A stretch of DNA of 37,772 nucleotides from NCBI GenBank assembly GCA_015296065.1, contig DVDU01000180.1, positions 1 through 37,772 on the forward strand, written 5' to 3'. The stretch comes from Oscillatoriaceae cyanobacterium M33_DOE_052. GTDB lineage: Bacteria > Cyanobacteriota > Cyanobacteriia > Cyanobacteriales > Laspinemataceae. Positions 24,960 through 35,561 of this stretch are shown piece by piece (position 1 is the stretch's first letter; every line of letters starts with the position of its first letter). A program made the position numbers and the translations under genes. The notes under the pieces were generated by a model that had not been told where the DNA came from, ran no database searches, and saw nothing but the letters and a program-made list of their open reading frames with translations.

Positions 24960-25005
24960 GCACGGCATTGCCGTTTGGTGGGGCACGGCAATGCCGTGCC
25001 CCTAC
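24960..25005. repeat. GGGGCACGGC palindromes (GTAGGGG-family relative)
   Basis: GCCGTGCCCCTAC (24993-25005) pairs with GGTGGGGCACGGC (24977-24989) around AAT with one mismatch; a second half copy (GGGGCACGGCATTGCCG) lies just before it at 24957-24973. The 3' arm has the usual CCCCTAC end. Confidence 0.85.
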
Positions 25006-25257
25006 ACCTGTTATCTCCACCGACGATCGGTGGGGATAGCAGACGCTCCCGAGTTGGGGCGATACCGAGATTTTGGCTCGTTTTAGCTCAATCTCAGTGA
25101 AAGCACTTAGTAGAGCTTACCCAAAAAAGTTGTAAAATCGATCGGGGCGACCAAGTTTTTTCCCCTGCCCAAGCCGAGCTGGCTCGGATGTCCCCACCTA
25201 GAGGCGGGATGGCATCTGGGGTGACAGAGCTAATATTAAGGAACAATTCCCCTAATT

Positions 25258-26025
25258 ATGGACTGGCAAGAGATATCGGGTAATTGGGTTTGCATCCCCC
25301 CCCGTCCGAGGGGGATTCTGCATTTTCTCGGAGGTGCTTTCCTGGCGGCAGCTCCCCAAGTTACTTATCGTTCTCTGTTGGATGATTTGCGCGATCGAGG
25401 CTACGCGATCGTCGCTACTCCCTTCCTCAATACTTTCGACCATATCGAAATTGCCCGCGACGTGTTGGAGCGTTTCGAGTGGTGCGTAGAACAGCTCCAA
25501 ATCTCTCGCCAATTACCCCGCAATCTACCGATTTACGGTCTCGGTCACAGTATGGGCAGCAAACTCCACTTACTAGCTGGGAGTTTGTTCAAACTAGAGC
25601 GTTCTGGCAATATCTTGATTGCTTATAATAACTTCCCGGCTCGCCGTTCGATTCCATTTGCTGAAAATTTACCGGCTGATTTTCAATTTGAATTTAGTCC
25701 TACCCCAGCAGAAACTAATAAAATTATTTCCCGCACTTATAGCGTCCCGCGCAATCTTTTGGTAAAATTTAAAACTGATAATCTTGACCAAACTGCCAGT
25801 TTACATTCTCTCCTCCAACAGCGGTTTCCCGATATGGTGTCGTTGAAAATCCTGCCGGGAAATCATCTCACGCCTTTGAGTCAAAATGTGAAATGGCAGG
25901 CGGGTAAAGAGTTTACGCCTTTGGATGCGGTGGCGCAGTGGGTGCGGCAAGAAATCAACCGAGAACCAAATCTGCTGAAACAGGAGATTGTGCGCTGGCT
26001 CAATCCTCTGAACCTCAAACCTTGA
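25258..26025 (+). CDS. DUF1350 family protein (alpha/beta-hydrolase-like)
   Basis: A 255-residue soluble protein. It has the DUF1350 N-terminal pattern WVCIPPRPRGILHFLGGAFLAAAPQVTYRSLLDDL and a nucleophile-elbow-like G-H-S-M-G-S-K (about 97-103), as in alpha/beta hydrolases. The late GNHLTPL carries a His in the position of the catalytic base. The family is cyanobacterial and plastidial with no settled function to my knowledge. It starts at ATG 25258; the Shine-Dalgarno sequence is weak. It is tail-to-tail with the HTH gene, 8 bp apart. Confidence 0.88.
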   Translation: MDWQEISGNWVCIPPRPRGILHFLGGAFLAAAPQVTYRSLLDDLRDRGYAIVATPFLNTFDHIEIARDVLERFEWCVEQLQISRQLPRNLPIYGLGHSMGSKLHLLAGSLFKLERSGNILIAYNNFPARRSIPFAENLPADFQFEFSPTPAETNKIISRTYSVPRNLLVKFKTDNLDQTASLHSLLQQRFPDMVSLKILPGNHLTPLSQNVKWQAGKEFTPLDAVAQWVRQEINREPNLLKQEIVRWLNPLNLKP

Positions 26026-26033
26026 CCGCCAGA

Positions 26034-26684
26034 TTAGTTGATTTTGCCACTGACTTCGGCTCGGTAAAGCAGTTTCTCGCCTTGACGATAGCCGGGAGCT
26101 TTCACTGTGACTATTTCCCCTGGTATGGCGTTACCGGTGGTGAGTTGATGCCATCGGGGGTCATAGGGGATTTCCTCTCCGATCGCCGCGATCGTCTCTA
26201 CCCCCCAACTCGCCACTAACCGTTCCACCGGACTAACTAACGCCACCACATTTGCCGCTGGCAATTGGGGATTTTCCCTTGCCGCTTTGACGGCTTTTGG
26301 CCATTGTTTCAGCCAAGATTCCAGCAAGTCTAACCCCGCCTGCTGAAATTCGGCTCTGAGCGTCTCTCGCTGTTGCGCGATTTCCTGCTGCAACCGCTGG
26401 TATTCTTCCTGCACAGAAACTGTATTGGCTTCTGTGCCTTTGTCGGTTCCCCCTAACTCGCCAATTAGCTCGTTTAGAGGCACTTGCAGTGCTTGGCTGA
26501 TTTTATCCAGAATTTCCAGGCGCATTTGCCATAATTTCCCCTGGAGTAGCTGCTGCACCTGCCATCGAGATACTCCCGCTTGGCGGCTCAGTTGCCGGAA
26601 GCTGGAAATCCCCGCTCTTTGCATCCAATTTTTCACCCGAACCGCTAGGTCGGTGCCGCCTTCGCCGTAATCTTGATTTTCCAT
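26034..26684 (-). CDS. HTH (Xre-like) protein with GrpE-like C-terminal domain
   Basis: A 216-residue protein. Residues 10-60 form a helix-turn-helix (SSFRQLSRQAGVSRWQVQQLLQGK), suggesting DNA binding. Residues 88-125 form a coiled coil (EEYQRLQQEIAQQRETLRAEF). The C-terminal 70 residues (VERLVASWGVETIAAIGEEIPYDPRWHQL...PGEIVTV...GYRQGEKLLYRAEV) resemble the beta-domain of GrpE, the DnaK nucleotide-exchange factor. A link between DNA binding and chaperone interaction is inference. It starts at ATG 26684. Confidence 0.78.
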   Translation of the reverse strand: MENQDYGEGGTDLAVRVKNWMQRAGISSFRQLSRQAGVSRWQVQQLLQGKLWQMRLEILDKISQALQVPLNELIGELGGTDKGTEANTVSVQEEYQRLQQEIAQQRETLRAEFQQAGLDLLESWLKQWPKAVKAARENPQLPAANVVALVSPVERLVASWGVETIAAIGEEIPYDPRWHQLTTGNAIPGEIVTVKAPGYRQGEKLLYRAEVSGKIN

Positions 26685-27050
26685 AGCTCAAGATCCGCCT
26701 TTATCGATGCTATTTCCTACCGCTCCCCGATCCTAGCATAGATCCACCTATTTTCCTCCCGCTTATCTTCTCTCTCTCCCCCAAACTCCTCTCTTTACCT
26801 CTCATCTCTCCCCAATATTTAAGTTTTGTTGCTCAATAGTTAAAATTTCCTGGTTTTTTTAAGATTTTTTAAAATTATGCTGGCTAGTCATCAAAACTTT
26901 TCTAGTTATTTATACTCATCAAATTTGGGCAAAAAAACTTTACTTGAAATTTTCTGAAAATATGTTAAGTATTATAATATTTTCCTCCCAAATTCTGCGG
27001 TTATTACTTATAATTAAAGTTACCAAACTGACTAAGAGGAAAATACAGTT
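26685..27050. other. AT-rich gap upstream of the 38-residue peptide gene
   Basis: 366 bp without a gene. The first part is pyrimidine-rich (CTTCTCTCTCTCCCCC region near 26770); the second is AT-rich. TATAAT at 27009-27014, 37 bp before the peptide start, is a candidate -10 box, with another TATAAT at 26973-26978; no good -35 is seen at the usual distance. AAGAGGAAAA at 27034-27043 is the Shine-Dalgarno region of the peptide gene. Confidence 0.4.
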
Positions 27051-27167
27051 ATGGCTGAACATCCTCACAATCTCAAAACAGTCGATGAAAGCATAGCCGA
27101 TATACTCATTGTATCGTTTCTTGTCCTGTGCTTGTTTTCATTCCTGATTCTTATCGGTATTTTCTAG
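27051..27167 (+). CDS. 38-residue single-span membrane peptide
   Basis: ATG at 27051 to TAG at 27167. Residues 1-16 are polar (MAEHPHNLKTVDESIA); residues 17-38 are a continuous hydrophobic span (ILIVSFLVLCLFSFLILIG) ending directly at the stop. Support for a real gene: Shine-Dalgarno AAGAGG at 10-17 bases upstream, an AT-rich leader with a TATAAT box, and a strong intrinsic-terminator-like hairpin 18 bp after the stop. The shape is like small subunits of thylakoid complexes, but it does not match any Psb, Psa or Pet small subunit that I can recall. It is encoded alone. Confidence 0.65.
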   Translation: MAEHPHNLKTVDESIADILIVSFLVLCLFSFLILIGIF

Positions 27168-27184
27168 CCGTAGATGTGAGTACC

Positions 27185-27239
27185 GGGAGGGAGGGGCGGC
27201 TCACAACGCGCACCATCCCTCCCTCCCCTGTGAGTTTTT
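27185..27239 (+). terminator. Intrinsic terminator after the small peptide gene
   Basis: GGGAGGGAGGG (27185-27195) pairs perfectly with CCCTCCCTCCC (27217-27227), an 11-bp all-matched stem, and is followed within a few bases by GTGAGTTTTT (T-run 27235-27239). The opposite-strand gene (MBL-like) ends at 27248, so the hairpin may serve both directions. Confidence 0.7.
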
Positions 27240-27247
27240 CCGTCAAA

Positions 27248-27847
27248 TCACAGAGCTGCGGCTAGTTCTTCCAGGCGTTGATTACCGCTGCCAAAAACCG
27301 ACCAACCATCCCCCACTAAGACGGTTTGGATTGGGTGCAATTGCGCCAGACGCCTGACGGAAGCCACGGCGGCGGCGCGATCGGTGAGTTTGGCATCGGG
27401 CAATACCATTAAACTACCAGCTCGATGCGCCCGTACCAAGTCGCCAGTAATCAATGTGGTTTCTTCGATTACCAAGGCTAATTCCCCGGGCGTCTTAGAC
27501 CCATTCATGGTTAATACTCGCAAGCCGGGGACTAATTCATCCCCATCCTCCAACCAAACATCACAGTTCATGGGAAATTCTGCCTTTTCCGCCGCCGGTC
27601 CAGCAATTTTGGCGCCTGTGTGGGCGGCGATTTCCCTGGTGGCACGAATGTGGTCAGAATTAGTGATGATAATCCAAGCGGTGCTACCCAAGGAATTCAG
27701 GTGAGCGAAATCGTGGTTGGATAGTGGTAGGGGGTCGATGAGGATGTTGCCTTGGGGGCGAATCCAGGCAATACTGTTAAAGTCAACGTTTCTTTCTAAA
27801 TCAAACGCCGACCAGCAAAACAAATCCTGGCGATGCAGTGATTTCAT
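27248..27847 (-). CDS. Metallo-beta-lactamase-fold protein with degenerate metal site
   Basis: A 199-residue protein. The fold pattern is clear: INPQGNILIDP-type strand (GNILIDPLPLS), the metal-loop position I-T-N-S-D65-H66, GSKTPGELAL where family members have G-H-T-x-G, and LITGDLVRAH. The usual HxHxDH motif keeps only D65-H66 (the His positions are I61 and N63), so metal binding is probably altered. ATG 27847 is chosen because AAAGGAGAAA lies 8 bases upstream and overlaps the previous stop; the frame is open to 27904. It follows the dimeric-barrel gene by 13 bp, almost certainly an operon. Confidence 0.85.
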   Translation of the reverse strand: MKSLHRQDLFCWSAFDLERNVDFNSIAWIRPQGNILIDPLPLSNHDFAHLNSLGSTAWIIITNSDHIRATREIAAHTGAKIAGPAAEKAEFPMNCDVWLEDGDELVPGLRVLTMNGSKTPGELALVIEETTLITGDLVRAHRAGSLMVLPDAKLTDRAAAVASVRRLAQLHPIQTVLVGDGWSVFGSGNQRLEELAAAL

Positions 27848-27860
27848 CCAGATTTCTCCT

Positions 27861-28193
27861 TTATTCTGCCTCCGGCACTGGTGTAACTTCCGTAACCACT
27901 TCATAGAAAGATGTTTTGGGTGGTTTGACGAATAGGTGCATCATCTCGTTTAATATGGCTTGGTATTGTTCGGTGGTATTTTCGGCCATGTCTTCCTGCC
28001 GATCCCAAAAAATCACTGCTATCCCCCTGTCTGTATCTGGTTCTTGCAGGAGGTAGGCGCCCTCAAAGCCTTTGCTGTAGGTTGAGACGGCTTCCTGATA
28101 AAGTTTTCTGGCTTCTTCAAATTTACCTGGTTTGAATTCTCCAATGGCCACATAAGCGAATTTGTGGCGCAAGAAATCTTGAAAATCAGACAT
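27861..28193 (-). CDS. Dimeric alpha/beta-barrel (ABM-like) protein
   Basis: A 110-residue soluble protein. The N-terminal strand FAYVAIGEFKPGKFEEARKLYQEA, then YLLQEPDTDRGIAVIFWDRQEDM, fits the ferredoxin-like fold of antibiotic-biosynthesis-monooxygenase and stress-responsive barrel proteins, which act as dimers. No cofactor motif can be named. It starts at ATG 28193 with GGAGAAACC upstream. It is the first gene of a two-gene unit with the MBL-like gene 13 bp downstream; a joint role in detoxifying a small molecule is possible but unproven. Confidence 0.75.
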   Translation of the reverse strand: MSDFQDFLRHKFAYVAIGEFKPGKFEEARKLYQEAVSTYSKGFEGAYLLQEPDTDRGIAVIFWDRQEDMAENTTEQYQAILNEMMHLFVKPPKTSFYEVVTEVTPVPEAE

Positions 28194-28331
28194 GGTTTCT
28201 CCTCCCCACGGATTTTGGATGAAACCTATCTTACCATTAACAATAAAAGCTCGTTGCTAAAAAAATCTGTAGTCAAATAGGGGGATAAATCTGCTCCACA
28301 CATCCTTGAACTGCTGCCAATATTGGCGCCT

Positions 28332-28418
28332 GTAGGGGTTTGGCTACCAAAACCTCTACAGTAGGGGGGGATAAGGAGGCAAAGGCGCCTCCTGATGTTT
28401 ATCCTTATGCCAGGAGGC
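28332..28418. repeat. 28-bp palindrome plus GGAGGC hairpins at the dps 3' end
   Basis: GTAGGGGTTTGG (28332-28343) faces CAAAACCTCTAC (28348-28359) around CTAC with two mismatches: another 28-nt family member. Just after it, GGAGGC (28375-28380) pairs with GCCTCC (28387-28392), and GCCTCCTG (28387-28394) can alternatively pair with CAGGAGGC (28411-28418), which spans the dps stop. The second set could end dps transcription. Confidence 0.7.
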
Positions 28419-28890
28419 TTCTGAGCATCCAGGCGGTTTTTTCGTGGACTTGCATGCGTTGGGTGAGGAGGTCGGCGGTGGGTTCGTCGCTGACGGCTTC
28501 CACGATCGGAAACAGAGACCTGGCGGTCCGCACTACGGCTTCCTGTCCTTCGACCAATAGTTTAATCATCTCCTCTGCTTTGGGGACTCCTGGAGTTTCC
28601 GGAATTGAGGAGAGTTTGGCATACTCGCTATAAGTCCCGGGAGCGGGGAAGCCCAAGGCCCGAATCCGTTCGGCGATGAGGTCTACGGCCAAAGCTAGCT
28701 CGTTGTACTGAGCCTCGAACATGAGGTGCAAGGTGTTGAACATCGGGCCGGTGACGTTCCAGTGGAAGTTGTGGGTTTTCAGGTATAGGCTGTAGGTGTC
28801 CGCTAGCAGTCGCGAGAGTCCATCGGCGATCGCTTGGCGGTCTTTCTCGTCAATGCCAATGTTCACGGGTAGGGTTTGCTCTTTTGCCAT
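28405..28890 (-). CDS. dps: Dps-family ferritin-like DNA-protection protein
   Basis: A 161-residue protein that forms a 12-subunit shell, oxidises Fe2+ with peroxide and stores iron. The inter-subunit ferroxidase set is visible as H43-W44, H55, E59, D70 and E74 in [14 protein letters not shown]...[12 protein letters not shown]...DLIAERI, matching the family pattern with E in place of D at the third ligand. The length is normal. It starts at ATG 28890. The upstream gene on the same strand, 53 bp away, is the broken sulfiredoxin; both belong to peroxide defence. Confidence 0.95.
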   Translation of the reverse strand: MAKEQTLPVNIGIDEKDRQAIADGLSRLLADTYSLYLKTHNFHWNVTGPMFNTLHLMFEAQYNELALAVDLIAERIRALGFPAPGTYSEYAKLSSIPETPGVPKAEEMIKLLVEGQEAVVRTARSLFPIVEAVSDEPTADLLTQRMQVHEKTAWMLRSLLA

Positions 28891-29084
28891 AATGCCGCCT
28901 GAGTGTTTGTAGGTTATGTTATCTACTAAAGTTTAACGAAGTTCTAAGCTAAGTGCATTTTCAGTACGGACTGGGGTGCCCGTCGCACATTGCACCGGAT
29001 GGTTTGATGACCGAGGCGTTGACAAGCCTCGAAGCGATGACAACCAGAGAATCCATAATACTCCCCTTCCACCTCTAAAACGTC

Positions 29085-29110
29085 GAACCGAAGGTCGGCG
29101 TAGCCTTCGG
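29085..29110. repeat. 26-bp palindromic dispersed repeat, copy A (in srx)
   Basis: Starts with GAACCGAAGGTCGGCGTAGC and ends CTTCGG. CCGAAGG pairs with CCTTCGG around a 9-nt loop. It is identical to copy B at 29201-29226, and the shared sequence includes one further base on the left (C). It resembles the small dispersed repeats known from Nostoc-type genomes. The segment GGTCGGTGAGCGAAGCCGAACC at 33671-33692 is a possible distant relative. Confidence 0.92.
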
Positions 29111-29200
29111 CTCAAGCAGTCCGATTTGGGCGATCGACTCCATTAAGGCGGCAACTTTCTCTTGGTCGTTGCTGCGGGGTAGGGGGCGGCGAATTTTGGC

Positions 29201-29226
29201 GAACCGAAGGTCGGCGTAGCCTTCGG
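29201..29226. repeat. 26-bp palindromic dispersed repeat, copy B (in srx)
   Basis: Identical to copy A, same orientation, 116 bp away. It interrupts the codons after MKVQEIP, seven residues into the sulfiredoxin gene. Confidence 0.92.
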
Positions 29227-29385
29227 AATCTCTTGGACTTTCATCGTGTTTTTCCTCTAGCTGGCATTGAGGTCATACCTTGGTTATAACTCGGAATGAG
29301 TCCGACTTGCAACAACCCCGGGGTTGAAACTAGGAGGGGATTGGCATTTACTATAGGCAGTAAATCTCAAGGGCGATTTAAGGTG

Positions 29386-31116
29386 ATGCAGGAGCAACGG
29401 AATATTCAGCAGCAGCGTCCTAGGCGCTGGGGCATTGTAGCCACTAAAACTTTAGGTCTGGCTGGCGGTACGGCGGTGTTGGTGCTTTCCTGGCTGGGTG
29501 TAACTGGCAAGTGGGGCCATGCCGTGGGGGAACAACAGCCACAGGCAACCACGGCACAGATGAGTCAAGGGCAAAACTTGGCAGAGATTGAACTCAATAT
29601 TGGGGTAGTGCAGCGGTTTGGCCAAAAACCCACTGACAAGCTGCTCCTCAAACCGAGGACTCCGGGAGCCAAGCTGCTGTTGAATTTTGAGGGAGGGGAC
29701 GGCCAGCCGCTGTCCTTGGAAGTGCCAGAACTGGAGCTAAGCATTGAGTCCAAACCCCTGGAAACGTCGGTGATGGCAGAGCGGCTGGTATTAAGCGCGC
29801 ACCGGAGTTTTGAAAATGCGGAAAACAACGCCCAAGAGTGGTTGAAAAAGGGTTTGCCGGTGGAAATCGCCCAACCGGGACGCTGGCAGGTGTGGGCAAA
29901 AAGAGATGTTTACAGTACGCCGCTGCTGCGTCGATTGTTGCTGATGAGTTTGCAGGCGCGGGGGGAGGAAAGCGCTTTTATGGAAACGGATCTGATGGAA
30001 AAGGAACCGGTGGTGAGTTGGACGATCGATGGTTATCGCTACCATCGCAAAGTGTTGGGAATTTCGGCCTCTGAGGGGATGATTTCGGTGGCGCGGGGGA
30101 AGGATGACCGCCAGCCGAACCGGTATCCGGGGACGCTGCGGGTACAGCCCAATGCCTATGGGAGCTATACTTTGGTGAACAAAGTAGATTTAGAAACTTA
30201 TCTGCGCGGGGTGGTGCCCCATGAAGTGGGGATGGATCCCCCAACGGCGTCCCTGGAAGCGCAAGCGATTTTAGCGCGGACTTATGTGCTGAAAAATTTA
30301 CACCGGTTTGATGTGGATGGGTATGATTTATGTGCCGATACCCATTGTCAGGTGTATAAGGGCGGGGATACTTGGGACCCGGCAGACAGAGCGATCGCTG
30401 CTACTGCTGGCCAAGTGCTGACTTACAACAATGAGCTGGTGGATGCGGTTTATTATTCCACCAGCGGTGGTATTACCGCTGCTTATGAGGATGTGTGGAA
30501 TGGCATCCCCCGTCCCTATTTGCGACCTGTCCTCGATGCGGCCCAGAATGTCTGGGATTTGTCCCGGGACAATCTGGCTGATGAGGCGAATTTTCGCCGG
30601 TTTATCGGTATGAACAACGGGTTTAATGAGGAGAAAACTGATTTGTTTCGCTGGCGGGAGACTAGCTCGATCGCCGAGATGAATCAAAGACTGAAAGAGT
30701 ATCTGCGGGATAAAAATCACCCCCTGGCCAATTTCCAAACCATCAAGAGCCTGAAAGTGGCGAACCGAAGTGCAGCGGGAAGGGTGTTGCAACTGGTGGT
30801 GACGACGGATGTGGGAACGCTGGAGCTGGAAAAAGACGAAATTCTCCAGGGGTTTTATGCGCCCCTGAGTACCCTGTTTTATTTGGAACCCATTTATGGG
30901 GCTGATCAGAAGAAGCTAGAAGGGTATGCGTTCGTGGGTGGTGGTTTCGGACATGGTGTGGGTTTCAGTCAGCTTGGCTCCCACAAGCTGGCCAAGCTGG
31001 GGTGGACGACCGATCGGATTCTGAAATTCTACTATCCCGGCACGGAAATCCAGCCCCTCAGCAGTACCATTACCTTGACAGGGAAAGCCACCCAACCGCC
31101 GCCATCTCGGAAGTGA
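29386..31116 (+). CDS. SpoIID/LytB domain protein
   Basis: About 576 residues. An N-terminal membrane anchor or signal segment (TLGLAGGTAVLVLSWLGV, about residues 22-39) precedes a 150-residue variable region, then the SpoIID/LytB domain: GTLRVQPNAYGSYTLVNKVDLETYLRGVVPHEV, EAQAILARTYVL, HCQVYKG, YYSTSGGITA and the final GFGHGVGFSQLGSHKLAKLGWT. SpoIID cleaves glycan strands of peptidoglycan (family knowledge); in cyanobacteria the role is inferred to be wall remodelling in the periplasm. ATG 29386 is preferred (TTAAGGTG upstream); the frame is open to ATG 29296, whose extra 30 residues look non-conserved. It is divergent from the srx relic. Confidence 0.9.
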   Translation: MQEQRNIQQQRPRRWGIVATKTLGLAGGTAVLVLSWLGVTGKWGHAVGEQQPQATTAQMSQGQNLAEIELNIGVVQRFGQKPTDKLLLKPRTPGAKLLLNFEGGDGQPLSLEVPELELSIESKPLETSVMAERLVLSAHRSFENAENNAQEWLKKGLPVEIAQPGRWQVWAKRDVYSTPLLRRLLLMSLQARGEESAFMETDLMEKEPVVSWTIDGYRYHRKVLGISASEGMISVARGKDDRQPNRYPGTLRVQPNAYGSYTLVNKVDLETYLRGVVPHEVGMDPPTASLEAQAILARTYVLKNLHRFDVDGYDLCADTHCQVYKGGDTWDPADRAIAATAGQVLTYNNELVDAVYYSTSGGITAAYEDVWNGIPRPYLRPVLDAAQNVWDLSRDNLADEANFRRFIGMNNGFNEEKTDLFRWRETSSIAEMNQRLKEYLRDKNHPLANFQTIKSLKVANRSAAGRVLQLVVTTDVGTLELEKDEILQGFYAPLSTLFYLEPIYGADQKKLEGYAFVGGGFGHGVGFSQLGSHKLAKLGWTTDRILKFYYPGTEIQPLSSTITLTGKATQPPPSRK

Positions 31117-31177
31117 ACTTCCCCTCATCTTTTGCCAATTTTTTCCTCCCAGATGGCAGGGGTGGTATCACACAATG

Positions 31178-31205
31178 ATAGAGACCGGATTAAGCCGGTC
31201 TCTAC
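31178..31205. repeat. 28-nt GAGACCGG palindrome 3' of ferredoxin gene 1
   Basis: ATAGAGACCGG (31178-31188) faces CCGGTCTCTAC (31195-31205) around ATTAAG, one mismatch. It has the same 28-nt length and -CTAC end as the GTAGGGG family but different arms. A sister element lies at the equivalent place after ferredoxin gene 2. Confidence 0.88.
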
Positions 31206-31273
31206 TGATGATCTATTGCGAGTTTCAGAGCCGCTAAGAAAATGCGGCTCATTAGCACACTCGTGGATTTGGC

Positions 31274-31618
<345 letters not shown>

Positions 31619-31629
31619 CTAATGCAAAT

Positions 31630-31653
31630 CTTGCATCTTGATGAAGGTGCAAG
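31630..31653 (-). promoter_or_regulatory. Leader hairpin upstream of ferredoxin copy 1
   Basis: CTTGCATCTT (31630-31639) pairs with AAGGTGCAAG (31644-31653) around GATG, with one T-G wobble. It lies about 54 bp before the start codon and is conserved at the same distance in copy 2 (32342-32365). Conservation inside an otherwise diverged leader suggests a role in RNA stability or regulation; the mechanism is not known from sequence. Confidence 0.5.
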
Positions 31654-31893
31654 GGTGCCAATTAGGTTGAGCATATCTCAGATATTAAGAGAAGATAAGC
31701 ACTGTATTGCAGTGGGGGAATCTGAGCTAATGAAATTATCCCTAAGCTCCCGTTGGGCGGTTCACTCATATCATCGCCACCGGAGATGCCCCATCTTTCC
31801 TAGAACCCAATGGGTAAGCCATGCTGTTACCACGGCAACAGAAATTTATTATACTCTAATACCACCCACGATGATGTCCCCTCATCCAAAATC

Positions 31894-31920
31894 AGAGAGA
31901 CCGGACTAGCCGGTCTCTAC
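31894..31920. repeat. GAGACCGG palindrome 3' of ferredoxin gene 2
   Basis: AGAGACCGG (31896-31904) faces CCGGTCTCT (31910-31918) around ACTAG, followed by AC. It is the sister of 31178-31205; the loops differ (ACTAG against ATTAAG). It lies about 65 bp after the stop of ferredoxin copy 2. Confidence 0.85.
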
Positions 31921-31984
31921 TTGTTTTTGAAAGACTCGGAGCAGGCAAGGAAGTGCTGCTCGTTATCTTCTCAGGAGAGTCAGC

Positions 31985-32284
31985 TTAATAGAGTGCTTCC
32001 TCTTGGTGGGTCTCGATCGTGCAATCAGATTTCGGGTAAGCAACGCAGGTGAGGACAAACCCAGCGGCCATCTGATCGTCATCTAAGAAAGACTGGTCGC
32101 CCTGGTCGATTTTGCCAGATACCACTTTACCAGCACAGGTGGAGCAAGCACCGGCGCGGCAGGAGTAAGGCAGGTCAATTCCTTTTTCCTCGGCGACATC
32201 AAGGATGTACTCGTCTTCCGGGACTTCGATGGTTTCGTTGAGCCCCTGCTCTTTGTTGATCAGGGTAACTTTGTAAGTGGCCAT
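31985..32284 (-). CDS. petF: Plant-type [2Fe-2S] ferredoxin, copy 2
   Basis: A 99-residue paralogue of the gene 409 bp downstream. The four cluster cysteines (C42, C47, C50, C80 in its own numbering) and all loop residues are intact. The start at ATG 32284 ([14 protein letters not shown]) matches the start of copy 1; the frame is open to 32341 but that extension is leader sequence. AGAGGAATAC lies upstream. Tandem duplication included leader and trailer. It is divergent from bvdR. Confidence 0.96.
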   Translation of the reverse strand: MATYKVTLINKEQGLNETIEVPEDEYILDVAEEKGIDLPYSCRAGACSTCAGKVVSGKIDQGDQSFLDDDQMAAGFVLTCVAYPKSDCTIETHQEEALY

Positions 32285-32341
32285 TAAGTATTCCTCTCCA
32301 GTAATCGACAGATGGAAACCATAAGTTTCCCTAATGCACAT

Positions 32342-32365
32342 CCTGCATCTTGATTAAGGTGCAAG
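32342..32365 (-). promoter_or_regulatory. Leader hairpin upstream of ferredoxin copy 2
   Basis: CCTGCATCTT (32342-32351) faces AAGGTGCAAG (32356-32365) around GATT; eight of ten positions pair, with one wobble. It is the counterpart of 31630-31653. After it both leaders share AATTAGGTT-AGCATATCTCAGAT, which probably contains the promoter. Confidence 0.5.
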
Positions 32366-32527
32366 CCTGCAAATTAGGTTTAGCATATCTCAGATGTTAC
32401 CGGACAATAACCGCTTGGCTATGCTGGTCAGGGAATTTTACTTAACGAAATTTATTATAAATATTTCTAATTTAATCCTAATTGCTTATATCATAGGGTC
32501 CATCTGCTGCTCTTGCCCAAGAACACT

Positions 32528-35510
<2,983 letters not shown>

Positions 35511-35561
35511 AATGAGCCCAAAGTTTCTGAAATGCCAGGACTTGGCCGCCAAGGAGGTCTT

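Larger units (their letters stand above)
24489..25257. other. 769-bp gap with STRR and palindromes, no gene
   Basis: The first 180 bp are the divergent leader of the RTX gene. STRR DNA fills 24774-24935, and palindromic DNA lies at 24960-25005. The remainder to 25257 is unremarkable leader of the DUF1350 gene; I see no RNA gene or promoter that I can defend. Open frames across the STRR tract are repeat shadows. Confidence 0.7.
28944..29244 (-). pseudogene. srx: Sulfiredoxin gene broken by two identical 26-bp palindromes
   Basis: Sulfiredoxin reduces over-oxidised (sulfinic) peroxiredoxin with ATP. Here the coding sequence lies in three frames: MKVQEIP from ATG 29244; then AKIRRPLPRSNDQEKV and LMESIAQIGLLEP (frame shifted by 2); then DVLEVEGEYYGFSGCHRFEAC and on to VLKMHLA, stop 28944 (shifted again). 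The catalytic Cys of the GCHR motif is intact. At each junction lies the same 26-bp palindrome (29201-29226 and 29085-29110), each causing a net gain of 20 bp. Removing 2 x 20 bp gives 261 bp, an 86-residue protein of normal length. As it stands the first frame stops at about codon 34. GAGG precedes the ATG. Sequencing error is unlikely because both junctions carry the same element. Confidence 0.88.

Noticed and set aside
28933-29115. 60-codon minus-strand frame near dps
   Set aside because: It is the wrong frame of the broken sulfiredoxin gene; the true residues lie in other frames.
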